A stretch of DNA of 64,000 bases from Niabella sp. (GTDB lineage Bacteria > Bacteroidota > Bacteroidia > Chitinophagales > Chitinophagaceae): NCBI RefSeq assembly GCF_030150205.1, contig NZ_JASLGT010000001.1:74902-138901 (forward strand), in the 5' to 3' direction. The position numbers and the translations under genes are program-made. How positions within the stretch are numbered: position 1 is the stretch's first letter; the number at the start of each line of letters is the position of its first letter. Of this stretch, positions 17,714 to 27,317 are shown in pieces. The notes beneath the pieces are model-generated. The model ran no database searches. It saw only the letters and a program-made list of their open reading frames with translations, and was not told where the DNA came from.

Positions 17714-18325
17714 ATGAAGACAAAACTACTCACGGTAGCCTTGCTCACATGCACGTATTTTTATTCGAACGCCCAGGTTGAAAAAGGGTCTGCACTTATT
17801 GGTGGAAGTGTTTCATTTACCAATGTAAAAAATGATACAACCGGCAAAACAAGCGGCAGTTCCGCTTTTTTAAAAGTAGGCCGGGCTTTTTCAGACAACG
17901 TAGTATGGGGCGTTTTTGGCATTTTTGGATCCGGTACCAATAAGTCTTTTTCTAATCCTACAGCAACCAAAATACACACGTACGGAGGTGGTATCTTTAA
18001 CCGGTTATACAAACCGCTGGGAAAAGGGTTCAATCTTTATGGAGAAACCGGCCTGGCCTATGCGCATACATCCGGATCGGGTTTTATTGGCCGGCAGCCG
18101 GCAGTAGACCAGGTGGCCCTTGGATTCGCGCCCGGAATTTCCTACAAAGTATTTGACTGGGCACACCTGGAATTATCGCTACCCAACCTGGTTTCGGCAA
18201 ACTATCAAAAGGCCCGGACGGAAGTCGCCGGCGTACAATCCAATACCAGCAATTTCGGTGTAAGCACCAGTTTGAAAGGAAGTACCGCCGATTTACTGGG
18301 CCTTGGCTTTACCGTACTCTTTTAA
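17714..18325 (+). CDS. Outer-membrane beta-barrel protein, paralogue 1
   Basis: A 203-aa protein from the ATG at 17714; the frame is open upstream to a TTG at 17639, but the signal peptide MKTKLLTVALLTCTYFYSNAQ begins at the ATG. The mature part alternates polar and hydrophobic residues in strands, with FLKVGRAFSDNVVWGVFGIFG, GIFNRLYKPLGKGFNLYGETG and a final FGLGFTVLF-like strand ending in Phe, as expected for an eight-stranded barrel. It shares the order of motifs with the next gene, so the two are tandem duplicates. Confidence 0.82.
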   Translation: MKTKLLTVALLTCTYFYSNAQVEKGSALIGGSVSFTNVKNDTTGKTSGSSAFLKVGRAFSDNVVWGVFGIFGSGTNKSFSNPTATKIHTYGGGIFNRLYKPLGKGFNLYGETGLAYAHTSGSGFIGRQPAVDQVALGFAPGISYKVFDWAHLELSLPNLVSANYQKARTEVAGVQSNTSNFGVSTSLKGSTADLLGLGFTVLF

Positions 18326-18401
18326 GACACTACCACATCAAAACAGCTGCTCATCACAACAATCTCCTTTTTACAAGGTGTTTCATCTCTAAAAATCAAT
18401 C

Positions 18402-19004
18402 ATGAAAAAAGAACTATTTGCAACCCTCGCATTTACATTTTGTTTCCTTATCCATATTCATGCTCAAACAGGCAGCGGTTCAACCCTCATTGGAGGCGGC
18501 CTGTCTTCTAATAACAGTCAGTTCAATGCTGACGATCATTCGAAATCCGGAAACCTCCAGTTGAAAATCGGGCATGCGTTTACGCCAAACATCCTTTGGG
18601 GAGTACAGGGCGGCTACCTGTTCGGAGATAAGATCAACGCTGCAAATCCAGGATATTCCGGCTTTTCTGTAGGCATTTTTAACCGTTTGTATAAACCGCT
18701 GAGCCATACCTTTTATCTGTTTGGCGAATCTGCACTGGGCTATTCCCGCTCAAAGAACCGGATCAACGCCGATAACCAGGTAAAATATACACAGGATGCC
18801 GCAAGCCTGGGCTTTACCCCCGGATTGTCTTACAGTGTGCTGGACTGGGCGCGTATTGAGCTGATGCTGCCCAATATTTTTTCGGTGAATTATACCCAAA
18901 ACCAGGCGGCAAATGACAAAAGCGAAAAGAGTTTTGCAGCGCGCACCAGTCTTGGCGGTGAGGCGCTTAAAACACTGGGACTGGGCTTCAGTGTTGTTTT
19001 TTAA
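18402..19004 (+). CDS. Outer-membrane beta-barrel protein, paralogue 2
   Basis: A 200-aa protein with signal peptide MKKELFATLAFTFCFLIHIHAQ. Motifs repeat those of the preceding gene: GSTLIGGGLSS, LKIGHAFTPNILWGVQGGYLFG, GIFNRLYKPLSHTFYLFGESALGYSRS, GFTPGLSYSVLDWARIELMLPNI and terminal LGLGFSVVF. It starts 76 bases after its paralogue on the same strand. Function is unknown; such small barrels are often structural or stress-related. Confidence 0.82.
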   Translation: MKKELFATLAFTFCFLIHIHAQTGSGSTLIGGGLSSNNSQFNADDHSKSGNLQLKIGHAFTPNILWGVQGGYLFGDKINAANPGYSGFSVGIFNRLYKPLSHTFYLFGESALGYSRSKNRINADNQVKYTQDAASLGFTPGLSYSVLDWARIELMLPNIFSVNYTQNQAANDKSEKSFAARTSLGGEALKTLGLGFSVVF

Positions 19005-19052
19005 ACCGCCTTACTGCGGTTAACTTAATCTGCCTTTTCCATAACCTTACCC

Positions 19053-19060
19053 TACCTTTG
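19053..19060 (+). promoter_or_regulatory. -7 promoter element upstream of the MFS exporter
   Basis: TACCTTTG fits TAnnTTTG and lies 10 bases before the ATG at 19071, giving a nearly leaderless transcript. The -33 box is weak (no TTTG at the right distance). Confidence 0.45.
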
Positions 19061-19070
19061 CTCCTGATTT

Positions 19071-20303
19071 ATGAAGGAGCAAAGGTTTATTCGTTTACTG
19101 ATACTGGGTTTATTATCCGCTATCGGCCCGTTTTCCATCGACATGTATCTCCCGGGTTTCCCGGATATTGCAAAAGACCTGCATACCAATGTGAGCAATG
19201 TATCGCTTACCCTTTCCGGTTTCTTCATCGGTATTTCGATCGGGCAGCTGCTTTATGGTCCGTTGCTGGATAAGTTCGGGCGCAAAAAGCCCCTGTACCT
19301 GGGGATGGTCTTATATATATTAGCATCCTTTGGCTGTGCAATGGCCACGTCCATTGAAATGCTGATCGCCCTGCGTTTTTTCCAGGCCATCGGCGGTTGT
19401 GTTGGCATGGTAGCCTCCCGGGCCATTGTACGGGATCTGTTCGACGTAAACGAGAACGCTAAAATTTTTTCCCTGCTGATGCTGGTGGTAGGGGTATCGC
19501 CCATAATAGCACCCACTGCCGGGGGCTACCTGGCCGCAGCATTTGGCTGGCAGGCTATTTTTATGGTGCTGGGCATCATTGGTACGGTGATCCTTACGAT
19601 GGTAATATTCCTGTTACCGGAATCGAAAAAGCCCGACCCGGATTATTCCCTGTATCCCCGGTCTATCCTTGGCAAGTTTGGAATGGTTTTCCGGGAGCGG
19701 CAGTTTGTGACCTATGCCTTTGCCGGATCCTTTACCGCAGCCGGCCTTTACGCTTATATCGCCGGTTCGCCCCATGTATTTATGGAACTCTTCGGCGTTA
19801 GTGAAAAAGTATATGGCTGGATCTTTACCATTGTAGCGGCAGGACTGGTAACGGCCACGCAGATCAATGCCCGCATCCTCCGGAAATACCCCAGTGCATA
19901 CATCATTCCCAGGGCCATCAGCTTTCAGACCCTGGCAGGGATCCTGTTGCTGACCGGGTTTGCGCTGCACTGGTGGGGATTGTACAGCAGCATTGTACTT
20001 TGCTGCATCTTCCTGGCCTGCCAGGGTTTTACCTTTCCCAATGCGTCTGCCCTGGCCATTGCCCCTTTTGATCAGAATGCCGGCAGTGCTTCTGCCCTCC
20101 TGGGCTGTATCCAGATGGCCGTGGGCGCTTTGAGCACCGTAATGGTAAGCGTATTTCATAATGCAACGGCGGTGCCGATGGGCGGAATTATGGCCTTTTG
20201 CGCCTTTACAGCGCTCTGCATCCTGCTTTTTGGCAGACGGGCGATCCGGAAACGAAAAGAATCAATTGAATCCCAGACAGTTGATATGCTCCGGCGTTTA
20301 TAA
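19071..20303 (+). CDS. Bcr/CflA-type multidrug efflux MFS transporter
   Basis: A 410-aa inner-membrane protein with twelve predicted transmembrane helices. The N-terminus GPFSIDMYLPGFPDIAKDL is the hallmark of the Bcr/CflA (DHA1) drug:H+ antiporters. GPLLDKFGRKKPL is motif A, and RALVRDLFD-like sequence (RAIVRDLFD) follows TM4. It probably exports bicyclomycin- or chloramphenicol-like compounds or sulfonamides, but the substrate cannot be predicted. It is separated from the barrel genes by 66 bases containing a promoter element. Confidence 0.9.
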   Translation: MKEQRFIRLLILGLLSAIGPFSIDMYLPGFPDIAKDLHTNVSNVSLTLSGFFIGISIGQLLYGPLLDKFGRKKPLYLGMVLYILASFGCAMATSIEMLIALRFFQAIGGCVGMVASRAIVRDLFDVNENAKIFSLLMLVVGVSPIIAPTAGGYLAAAFGWQAIFMVLGIIGTVILTMVIFLLPESKKPDPDYSLYPRSILGKFGMVFRERQFVTYAFAGSFTAAGLYAYIAGSPHVFMELFGVSEKVYGWIFTIVAAGLVTATQINARILRKYPSAYIIPRAISFQTLAGILLLTGFALHWWGLYSSIVLCCIFLACQGFTFPNASALAIAPFDQNAGSASALLGCIQMAVGALSTVMVSVFHNATAVPMGGIMAFCAFTALCILLFGRRAIRKRKESIESQTVDMLRRL

Positions 20304-20333
20304 ACAGCGGCAACAGCAATTCCTGTTCTTTTT

Positions 20334-20365
20334 TTTGGAAAATATTAATTTCCTTGCTACCTTTG
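20334..20365 (+). promoter_or_regulatory. Promoter of rplS
   Basis: TTTG at 20334-20337 and TACCTTTG at 20358-20365 are separated by 20 bases, an excellent match to the Bacteroidetes housekeeping promoter. The transcript should start near 20372, about 33 bases before the ATG. Confidence 0.8.
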
Positions 20366-20404
20366 CATCCCGATAATTAAAATCGGGACTAAAAATTTTG
20401 AGTT

Positions 20405-20788
20405 ATGAGCAGCGCTATAGACTTTGTACACGAACAATTGACGCCCAAAAAGACCTTCCCCGCTTTTAAAGCAGGCGATAACATTACCGTTAATTACAAA
20501 ATTATTGAGGGTAACAAAGAGCGTATCCAGTCTTTTAAAGGAGACGTTATTAAAAAACAGGGTAATGGAAGCACTGCTACTTTTACTGTTCGGAAGATCT
20601 CTGACGGTATCGGAGTAGAACGATTGTTCCCCTTTACTTCTCCCAACATTGAATCCATTGTTTTAAACAAAGTTGGCCAGGTGCGCCGTGCAAAACTGTT
20701 CTATCAAAGAGAGCGTTTTGGTAAAAGCGCCCGTATCCGCGAAAAGCGTATGGCTGTGGCTGATGTTAAGAAAGCTGCAAAAGCTTAA
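20405..20788 (+). CDS. rplS: Large ribosomal subunit protein L19
   Basis: A 127-aa basic protein. The L19 signature is intact: FKAGDNITVNYKI, ERIQSFKGDVI, GVERLFPFTSPNIESI and KVGQVRRAKLFYQRERFGKSARIREKR. L19 sits at the 30S-50S interface. It is slightly longer than the E. coli protein owing to Ala/Lys-rich C-terminal residues. It is monocistronic between a strong promoter and a strong terminator; the usual rimM-trmD-rplS neighbours are absent. Confidence 0.97.
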   Translation: MSSAIDFVHEQLTPKKTFPAFKAGDNITVNYKIIEGNKERIQSFKGDVIKKQGNGSTATFTVRKISDGIGVERLFPFTSPNIESIVLNKVGQVRRAKLFYQRERFGKSARIREKRMAVADVKKAAKA

Positions 20789-20812
20789 TACCAGCTTCTA
20801 TCATATTTTAAG

Positions 20813-20836
20813 AATCCCGCCTTCGCGGGATTTTTT
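20813..20836 (+). terminator. Rho-independent terminator of rplS
   Basis: An 8-bp perfect stem aatcccgc/gcgggatt with a cttc tetraloop, followed by a run of T to 20836. It lies 24 bases after the rplS stop. Confidence 0.9.
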
Positions 20837-21055
20837 GTGCCTGTATACGACTGCTGAAATGGTTCCTCCGCCCGGCACAGCCCTTTGTCCGTTTACACCG
20901 GATTCGCTCCTTCGATAAAAAATATCAAAATTATCCGGTCAATTTTAGAACAATTGTATTTTTTTGGCGTAATAATCTTTGTAATCTTCAATCTAATATT
21001 TAATCGTTCAGATTACGATACAAAGCGTATATTTGAACACTAATTTTTACAGATC

Positions 21056-21283
21056 ATGGCAAATTTTCAATTATTGGGTGCTTTGGGAACCAACGAGATC
21101 ATTATCATTATGGTTATTGTGCTGTTGTTATTCGGAGGCCGTAAAATTCCTGAATTGATGAGAGGTTTGGGTAAAGGGGTTCGTGAATTTAACGACGCAA
21201 AAGATAACGTAAAAAGGGAGATCGAAGAAAGCGCCAATACGATGTCTTCTGAGCCGAAGAGACCTTCCACTACTCAGGAATAA
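21056..21283 (+). CDS. tatA: Twin-arginine translocase subunit TatA/E
   Basis: A 75-aa protein with an N-terminal transmembrane helix (about residues 12-28, IIIIMVIVLLLFGG), the conserved FGGRKIPELMRGLGKG hinge and an amphipathic helix (REFNDAKDNVKREI). It forms the pore of the Tat system, which exports folded proteins such as the phosphoesterase at 4632. tatC is not next to it, so the system is split. The gene is followed after 47 bases by gatA. Confidence 0.95.
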   Translation: MANFQLLGALGTNEIIIIMVIVLLLFGGRKIPELMRGLGKGVREFNDAKDNVKREIEESANTMSSEPKRPSTTQE

Positions 21284-21330
21284 GACCCTTTTTTTAATAT
21301 TTTCTATCTGACTACAAAAGCGATTTTCTT

Positions 21331-22755
21331 TTGCAGGACTTTATTTCTATTGCCCGGTACCAAACACAACTGCAAAATGGTGAAACCACCTGCAAGGCCG
21401 CAGTTGAGGCTTACCTGAAAAAGATTGAAGAAAGCACACATCTCAATGCGTTTATTGAGGTATATGCTGCTGAGGCGCTGCAGCGCGCGTCCGAACTAGA
21501 CCTGCTGCCCGCACCCCAGGGAAAACTGCATGGAGTTGTAGTGGCCATCAAAGATGTTATCTGCCATAAAGGGCATGCGGTTACGGCTGCATCCCGGATA
21601 CTGGAGGGCTTTACCTCCGTGTTCTCCGCTACGGCAGTGGAACGGCTTTTAGCTGAAGGCGCCATCATCATCGGAAGGGTAAACTGCGATGAGTTTGCCA
21701 TGGGCTCCACCAACGAAAATTCTACTTACGGAAAAGTATTAAATGCCGCGGACGAAAGCCGTATCCCCGGTGGTTCATCGGGCGGATCCGCCGTAGCTGT
21801 GCAGGCCGGGCTCTGCATGGTATCATTGGGAAGCGATACGGGCGGTTCCGTACGGCAGCCAGCCGATTTCTGCGGCATCATCGGGCTCAAACCCACGTAT
21901 GGCCGTGTATCGCGCTATGGGCTGATCGCCTATGCTTCTTCCTTTGACCAGATCGGGGTCTTTGCCAAAACCATTCCCGATACCGCACTGGTACTGGAAG
22001 TGATCGCCGGCGCTGACGCCTATGACAGTACCGTATCTCAGCAACCGGTTCCCGCTTATTCCCAACAGCTCGAAAAAGACCGCCGGTACAAAATTGCCTA
22101 TTTTCCCGAAGCCCTGGAACATGAAAGCCTGGACCCCGAGATCGGCAATGCCATCAAAGACCGGTTGCAGCAATGGGAAGCCGAAGGGCATACGGTAGCC
22201 CCGGTACATTTCGATTTGCTGGATTATATTGTGCCTACCTATTACGTGCTCACCACAGCCGAGGCATCTTCCAACCTTTCGCGGTTTGATGGTGTAAAAT
22301 ACGGGTACCGTTCAGCAGCCGGCAATCATGTTGAGCTGGACGATTTTTATAAAAAGAACCGTTCCGAAGGATTTGGAAAGGAAGTAAAAAGAAGGATCCT
22401 TCTGGGCAACTTCGTTTTAAGTTCCGGTTATTATGATGCTTATTTTACCCAGGCACAAAAAGTACGACGTATTTTAACAAATAATTTGCAGCTGATTTTC
22501 AAGGAGTTCGATTTCATTTGTTTGCCCACCTCCCCCTCTGTAGCCTTTAAGATCGGTGAAAAATCGAAGGACCCGATTGCTATGTATATTGCTGATATCT
22601 ATACCGTTATGGCCAATCTTGCAGGAGTTCCGGCCATTTCCCTTCCTATGTTTACTCATCCAACCCACCAGATGCCTTTCGGCGTCCAGTTAATGGCAGC
22701 TCCCTTTAATGAACTATCTTTGCTGTCTTTTAGCAACAATAATTTAGCTTCATAA
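21331..22755 (+). CDS. gatA: Asp-tRNA(Asn)/Glu-tRNA(Gln) amidotransferase subunit A
   Basis: A 474-aa amidase-signature enzyme that releases ammonia from Gln for transamidation of misacylated tRNA with GatB and GatC. The Lys of VAIKDVICHKG and the Ser-cisSer-Lys triad segments (PGGSSGGSAVAV, LGSDTGGSVRQPADFCG) are intact, as are GLKPTYGRVSRYGL and the C-terminal LMAAPFNE. No ATG or GTG exists between the upstream in-frame stop at 21295 and the conserved region, so TTG at 21331 (QDFISIARY) is the likely start. gatB/gatC are not in the window. Confidence 0.95.
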   Translation: MQDFISIARYQTQLQNGETTCKAAVEAYLKKIEESTHLNAFIEVYAAEALQRASELDLLPAPQGKLHGVVVAIKDVICHKGHAVTAASRILEGFTSVFSATAVERLLAEGAIIIGRVNCDEFAMGSTNENSTYGKVLNAADESRIPGGSSGGSAVAVQAGLCMVSLGSDTGGSVRQPADFCGIIGLKPTYGRVSRYGLIAYASSFDQIGVFAKTIPDTALVLEVIAGADAYDSTVSQQPVPAYSQQLEKDRRYKIAYFPEALEHESLDPEIGNAIKDRLQQWEAEGHTVAPVHFDLLDYIVPTYYVLTTAEASSNLSRFDGVKYGYRSAAGNHVELDDFYKKNRSEGFGKEVKRRILLGNFVLSSGYYDAYFTQAQKVRRILTNNLQLIFKEFDFICLPTSPSVAFKIGEKSKDPIAMYIADIYTVMANLAGVPAISLPMFTHPTHQMPFGVQLMAAPFNELSLLSFSNNNLAS

Positions 22756-22829
22756 TCGTTATTTTAAAGCTTACACTCCAGACTGCGTTTTTTATAAAAG
22801 TTCAATTATTAAAACACGACAGAAAAATA

Positions 22830-23873
22830 ATGAGCAGGAATAAGTTAACTGTTTTCATTGGCAGTTCATTCATGTCACTCTGTGCCATTACGTCGGCACA
22901 TGCCCAGTTGAGCCCGGTAAAGGAAACAGCGGCCGTGCCCGCAGCCCCCGCTGAGCAACTGGTAAAGGCTGACCTGAAAGCCGGGTTTAAAGACCTGTTT
23001 GAAAATACGGATCTGAAAGCAACGAGCTTCAGGGGCATTAAAACGGAACACCTCAACCCCAAAGCCATCAGCTTTGTGAAAGAATATATCGACCGGAATG
23101 CACGGGAACTGAACGAACTGAAGACCTGGGCACGCCCCTATTTTGATATGATGGACGATGTGCTGTCGCAAAGCGGGATTCCCAAGGAACTAAAGTACCT
23201 GGCGGTGATTGAATCGCATTTACGGGCCAACCTGGTGTCCTGGGCCGGAGCCGTGGGGCCCTGGCAGTTTATGCCGGAAACGGCACGGGGATTGGGACTG
23301 AATGTTTCCCGTGGCCGGGATGAGCGGACCGACTACCTGAAAAGCACAAAGGCCGCCAGCAAATACCTGAATTATCTCTTTAATATTTATAAAGACTGGC
23401 TGCTGGTTGTTGCCGCATATAACTGTGGTCCGGGCCGTGTAAACTCCGCTATTAATAAAGCCGGAAGCAACGATTTCTGGGATCTTCAGTACTATCTCCC
23501 GGCAGAAAGCAGGAACCATGTAAAGAAGTTTATTGCCACGCACTATATAATGGAAGGCCAGGGCGGTGTAGCCACCGTTTCCAGAGACCAGGCGCTGGCA
23601 ATGATGAAAACAGTGAAGGATGAAGTAACCCAGCAAAATGTAAAAGTGCAAACCATCAGCGGACGTTATAATGCCGCTGCTATTGCCAAATACCTGGAAA
23701 TGTCCCTGGCTGATTTTAATAAGCTGAACCCCAGCCTCGATAAGGTACTGGCCTCCAACAGTACGTACCAGTTAAAGCTGCCTGAAGAGAAAGTGGACCT
23801 GTTCCTGGAAAAGAAAAATGAGATGCTGAATGAATCCATCCAGATGCTGATCAACCCGGAGTACCGGAATTAA
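22830..23873 (+). CDS. Lytic transglycosylase with C-terminal LysM-like part (MltD-type)
   Basis: A 347-aa exported protein with a signal peptide (about residues 1-26, ending SAHAQ). The SLT domain covers about residues 100-235 with catalytic Glu E128 in YLAVIESHLRANLVS, then GAVGPWQFMPETARGLGL and AAYNCGPGRVNSAI, all hallmarks of family 1 lytic transglycosylases. A LysM-like peptidoglycan-binding segment follows near residues 270-325 (KYLEMSLADFNKLNP). It cleaves the glycan strands of peptidoglycan with 1,6-anhydro product. It follows gatA by 74 bases. Confidence 0.9.
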   Translation: MSRNKLTVFIGSSFMSLCAITSAHAQLSPVKETAAVPAAPAEQLVKADLKAGFKDLFENTDLKATSFRGIKTEHLNPKAISFVKEYIDRNARELNELKTWARPYFDMMDDVLSQSGIPKELKYLAVIESHLRANLVSWAGAVGPWQFMPETARGLGLNVSRGRDERTDYLKSTKAASKYLNYLFNIYKDWLLVVAAYNCGPGRVNSAINKAGSNDFWDLQYYLPAESRNHVKKFIATHYIMEGQGGVATVSRDQALAMMKTVKDEVTQQNVKVQTISGRYNAAAIAKYLEMSLADFNKLNPSLDKVLASNSTYQLKLPEEKVDLFLEKKNEMLNESIQMLINPEYRN

Positions 23874-24278
23874 GAGCTGAGATTTGTAATTCAATGCCAT
23901 TTTCCTATGCAATTTTTATGGTTGCCCACAGATACGCTGATTGCGCCTGCGGCACTTTTCTGCGACATTATTGCGGTTAAAACTGATACAAAATCTGCGC
24001 AACCTGTCACGCCCCGGGCGTGATCTGCGGCTTTAAGGAAATGACATTGATTTGTAATTGAGATTGAAGATTGTATTCCCGATATATTCCACAGGCTTGC
24101 CCCTGTGGATTTTTTTTGCTCGTAAATAATGCCCGGGTACCGGTATTTTGTTTTACCGCAGAACTTGTTTAATTTTAAAAAGATCCTTTCAACATCCGCT
24201 TATGATAACCGGCGATGCAACTGCTCCCTGTTGTCAAAAGGCGCATAAGGAATCAACATCTAAAAAATAAAATTTTTC
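23874..24278. other. Intergenic region with degenerate repeat
   Basis: About 405 bases with no gene. The stretch 23925-24045 resembles 'cacagatacgctgattgcg...ctgcgcaacctgtca' type degenerate Bacteroidota intergenic repeats. A terminator lies at 24088-24117. No clear promoter for the M16 peptidase gene was found. Confidence 0.4.
24088..24117 (+). terminator. Putative rho-independent terminator
   Basis: An 8-bp stem tccacagg/cctgtgga with a six-base loop cttgcc, followed by eight T. It lies 215 bases after the lytic transglycosylase stop and probably ends that transcript. Confidence 0.7.
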
Positions 24279-27122
24279 ATGCTTATGAAACAACTGTTTC
24301 TGCTTCTGACAACTATCTGTAGCACGACCCTTGTTTTCTCCCAGGCCCGGTTAATGGAAAAAGTGGCGGCCAGCGACAATGATGTGGTAATTCCGTTTAG
24401 CCGCTATCAGCTGCCCAACGGACTTACGCTGATTGTTCATGAAGACCACAGTGATCCACTGGTACATGTAGATGTAACCTATCACGTAGGATCGGCACGG
24501 GAAGAGATTGGAAAATCGGGCTTTGCCCATTTTTTTGAACATATGATGTTCCAGGGTTCGGACAACGTGGCCGATGAACAGCACTTTAAAATCATTACCG
24601 AAGCCGGCGGAACGCTGAATGGCACTACCAACCGGGACCGGACCAATTATTTTGAAACTGTTCCAAAAAATCAGCTGGAAAAAATGCTATGGCTGGAGGC
24701 CGACCGGATGGGCTTTTTGCTGGATGCCGTTACCCAGCAGAAGTTTGAAGTGCAACGCGCCACTGTTAAAAATGAAAGAGGTCAGAACTACGACAACCAG
24801 CCATACGGTCTTGTTTTTGAAAACTCCAGTAAGAATCTTTATCCATACGGACATCCTTATTCCTGGCTTACGATCGGGTATATCGATGACCTCAACCGGG
24901 GCAATGTAAACGATCTTAAAAATTTCTTTTTACGCTGGTATGGTCCTAACAACGCGGTGCTTACTGTTGGTGGCGATGTACATACGGAAGACGTTGTAAA
25001 GCTGGTGGAAAAATATTTCGGCAGCATTCCTGCCGGTCCGGCTGTTAAAAACATGGGGGCAATGGTGCCCGTTCTGGATAAGGACCGGTATGTTACCATG
25101 GTAGATCAATACGCCAAGTTGCCGCGTTTGCAGATCGTATATCCGGCTCCTGAAATGTATACAAAAGACGAAGCGGCACTCGACTGCCTGGCTGAAATCA
25201 TCGGTCAGGGTAATAATTCGCTGCTTTATCAGAAGCTGGTAAAAACCCAACAGGCACTAAGCGCCAGTGCTTACAATATGGGATCGGAACTGTCGAGTGA
25301 ATTCACCATCGGCCTCACTCCCGCAAAAGGCAAATCACTAAAAGATATGGATGAAGCCGTACGCCAGGTATTTTCGGATTTTGAGCAGCGGGGCGTAACC
25401 CAGGCTGACATTGACAAATTCAAATCGGGGATCGAGTCTCAGACCATTTATGGACTGGAATCTGTAAGCGGGAAGGTATCCCGCCTGGCGGCATTTTATA
25501 CATTTACGGGCAATGCCAATTTTATTACAAAATACCTGGAGAACTACCGCTCTATTACTCCGGAAGCGGTTATGAATGCTTACAATAAATACATCAAAGG
25601 AAAGGGCGCCGTACGGCTAAGTGTGGCAACCAAAGACGCCCCTGAAAATATTGCCGGAGATTCAAAATACGAAGTTGACAAAAGCGGCTACACGGCCCCG
25701 GACTATGGTTATGCCGGGCTTACCTATACCAAGGCCAAAGACAATTTCGACCGCAGTAAAATGCCGCCTGCAGGCAATAACCTGGCTGTAACTGCACCTG
25801 AATTCTGGAAAGAGAAAAAGAATGGCATCCAGTATATCGGAAGCCTGCTTAAAGAACTGCCGGTGGTCAATATTATGATCGGTATCAAGGGTGGAAAGCT
25901 GGCCGAACCAGCAGAGAAGAGCGGACTGGCGGCATTGTTCGCCTCCATGATGAATGAAGACACGAAGACCCGTACGGCGGAAGATTTCAGCAAAGCACTG
26001 GATCTGCTGGGGAGTTCCATCTCCGTAAGCGCGGCCACCGACGCTACCAATATTGTAGTACGTTGCCTTGAAAAGAACCTGGACAAAACGCTGGCCCTGC
26101 TGGAAGAGCGCATCCTGCAGCCGAAGTTTACAGACGCGGCGTTTAACCGCATCAAGAACCAGTATACGGAAGGTTATAAGAACAATCTTACCAGGCCGGC
26201 AAGTGTAGCCTCTTCCGTTTATAATAAGTTGTTGTTTGGCAACAGCGCTTTCGGCAGAAACTTCTCCGGTACCGATCAAACGCTTGCCGGTATTACCCTG
26301 GCAGACATTGAAAATTTCTATGCCCGTTGTTTTTCTGCTGTGGATGCCGAAGTGATCGTGATTGGTGATTTGTCTAAACAGGAGATCCAGAACAAAACCG
26401 CATTCCTGGCAAAGCTTCCCAAAACAGCACCGGCTATAAAACAGCTGCCCGACTTTAACCCAGGCCCTGCAGCAAACGGTAAACCCATTCTTTATATCGT
26501 CGATTTTCCAAAGTCGGCCCAAACCGAATTCCGGATCGGGAACCGTACAGGTATGAAGTTTGACGGCACCGGCGACTATTATAAATCGGGGATCATGAAT
26601 TATCCGCTGGGCGGCGTATTTAACAGCCGGCTCAATCTTTACCTGAGAGAGGATAAAGGATGGACCTATGGTGCAGGCTCTTATTTCAGCGGGAACAAAT
26701 ACATCGGTTCTTATACGTTCTATTCCGGTATTAAAGCCGCCGCCACGGATAGTGCGCTGCATGATGTACTCCGGATCATTACGGCATATCGCGATAAGGG
26801 TGCTTCACAGGAGGAGCTGGATTTTACCAAGAGCGCCAAATTGCAAAGCGAGGCCCGCAAGTATGAAACCGGTTATCAGAAAGCTTATTACCTGAGCGAT
26901 ATCCTGACGTATCAGCTACCCAACGATATTGCGGCAAAACAAACCGGCATTCTGAAAAATTTCAAACTGGAGGAACTCAACCGTCTTGCAAAAACAAAGC
27001 TCTCCGATCCCCGGAACCTGGTCATCCTGCTGGTAGGCGATCAAACCTTGCTGAGCGACCAAACAAAAGCGCAGTTCCAGGTGGTGCTTTTAGATAAGGA
27101 AGGCAATCCGGTTCAGCAGTAG
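24279..27122 (+). CDS. M16 family zinc metallopeptidase, two-domain
   Basis: A 947-aa exported protein with a signal peptide (MKQLFLLLTTICSTTLVFSQ). The first half carries the inverted zinc motif HFFEH (H84, E87, H88) with the third ligand Glu near residue 166 (NERGQNYDNQPYG). The second half, from about residue 510, is an inactive-looking M16 domain with the R/Y region (LREDKGWTYGAGSY) near residue 790. Together they form the clam-shell of pitrilysin-like peptidases. It degrades peptides in the periplasm. The gene stands alone; an ATG two codons further in (24285) is an alternative start. Confidence 0.92.
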   Translation: MLMKQLFLLLTTICSTTLVFSQARLMEKVAASDNDVVIPFSRYQLPNGLTLIVHEDHSDPLVHVDVTYHVGSAREEIGKSGFAHFFEHMMFQGSDNVADEQHFKIITEAGGTLNGTTNRDRTNYFETVPKNQLEKMLWLEADRMGFLLDAVTQQKFEVQRATVKNERGQNYDNQPYGLVFENSSKNLYPYGHPYSWLTIGYIDDLNRGNVNDLKNFFLRWYGPNNAVLTVGGDVHTEDVVKLVEKYFGSIPAGPAVKNMGAMVPVLDKDRYVTMVDQYAKLPRLQIVYPAPEMYTKDEAALDCLAEIIGQGNNSLLYQKLVKTQQALSASAYNMGSELSSEFTIGLTPAKGKSLKDMDEAVRQVFSDFEQRGVTQADIDKFKSGIESQTIYGLESVSGKVSRLAAFYTFTGNANFITKYLENYRSITPEAVMNAYNKYIKGKGAVRLSVATKDAPENIAGDSKYEVDKSGYTAPDYGYAGLTYTKAKDNFDRSKMPPAGNNLAVTAPEFWKEKKNGIQYIGSLLKELPVVNIMIGIKGGKLAEPAEKSGLAALFASMMNEDTKTRTAEDFSKALDLLGSSISVSAATDATNIVVRCLEKNLDKTLALLEERILQPKFTDAAFNRIKNQYTEGYKNNLTRPASVASSVYNKLLFGNSAFGRNFSGTDQTLAGITLADIENFYARCFSAVDAEVIVIGDLSKQEIQNKTAFLAKLPKTAPAIKQLPDFNPGPAANGKPILYIVDFPKSAQTEFRIGNRTGMKFDGTGDYYKSGIMNYPLGGVFNSRLNLYLREDKGWTYGAGSYFSGNKYIGSYTFYSGIKAAATDSALHDVLRIITAYRDKGASQEELDFTKSAKLQSEARKYETGYQKAYYLSDILTYQLPNDIAAKQTGILKNFKLEELNRLAKTKLSDPRNLVILLVGDQTLLSDQTKAQFQVVLLDKEGNPVQQ

Positions 27123-27317
27123 GTTAATGCTTCGGCCGGAGGGAAAAGGCAACTGGTGGAACAAGGAAATTTCAATGAAAGTGGCGGCCCCTTTGGCTTC
27201 CTGGCCTACGGGGTTGCCGGGGTCCGCCTGTTCACACAACGCCCCACCGTTTTATAGCTCCATTAACAAAACGGCAAACGGCAATGCTTTATCTTAGACC
27301 TTAATAAATAACCCCAC

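Noticed and set aside
25662..26762. 366-codon antisense frame opposite the M16 peptidase gene
   Set aside because: It is a shadow of the peptidase frame; composition is rich in Cys/His/Ile as expected from an antisense reading.
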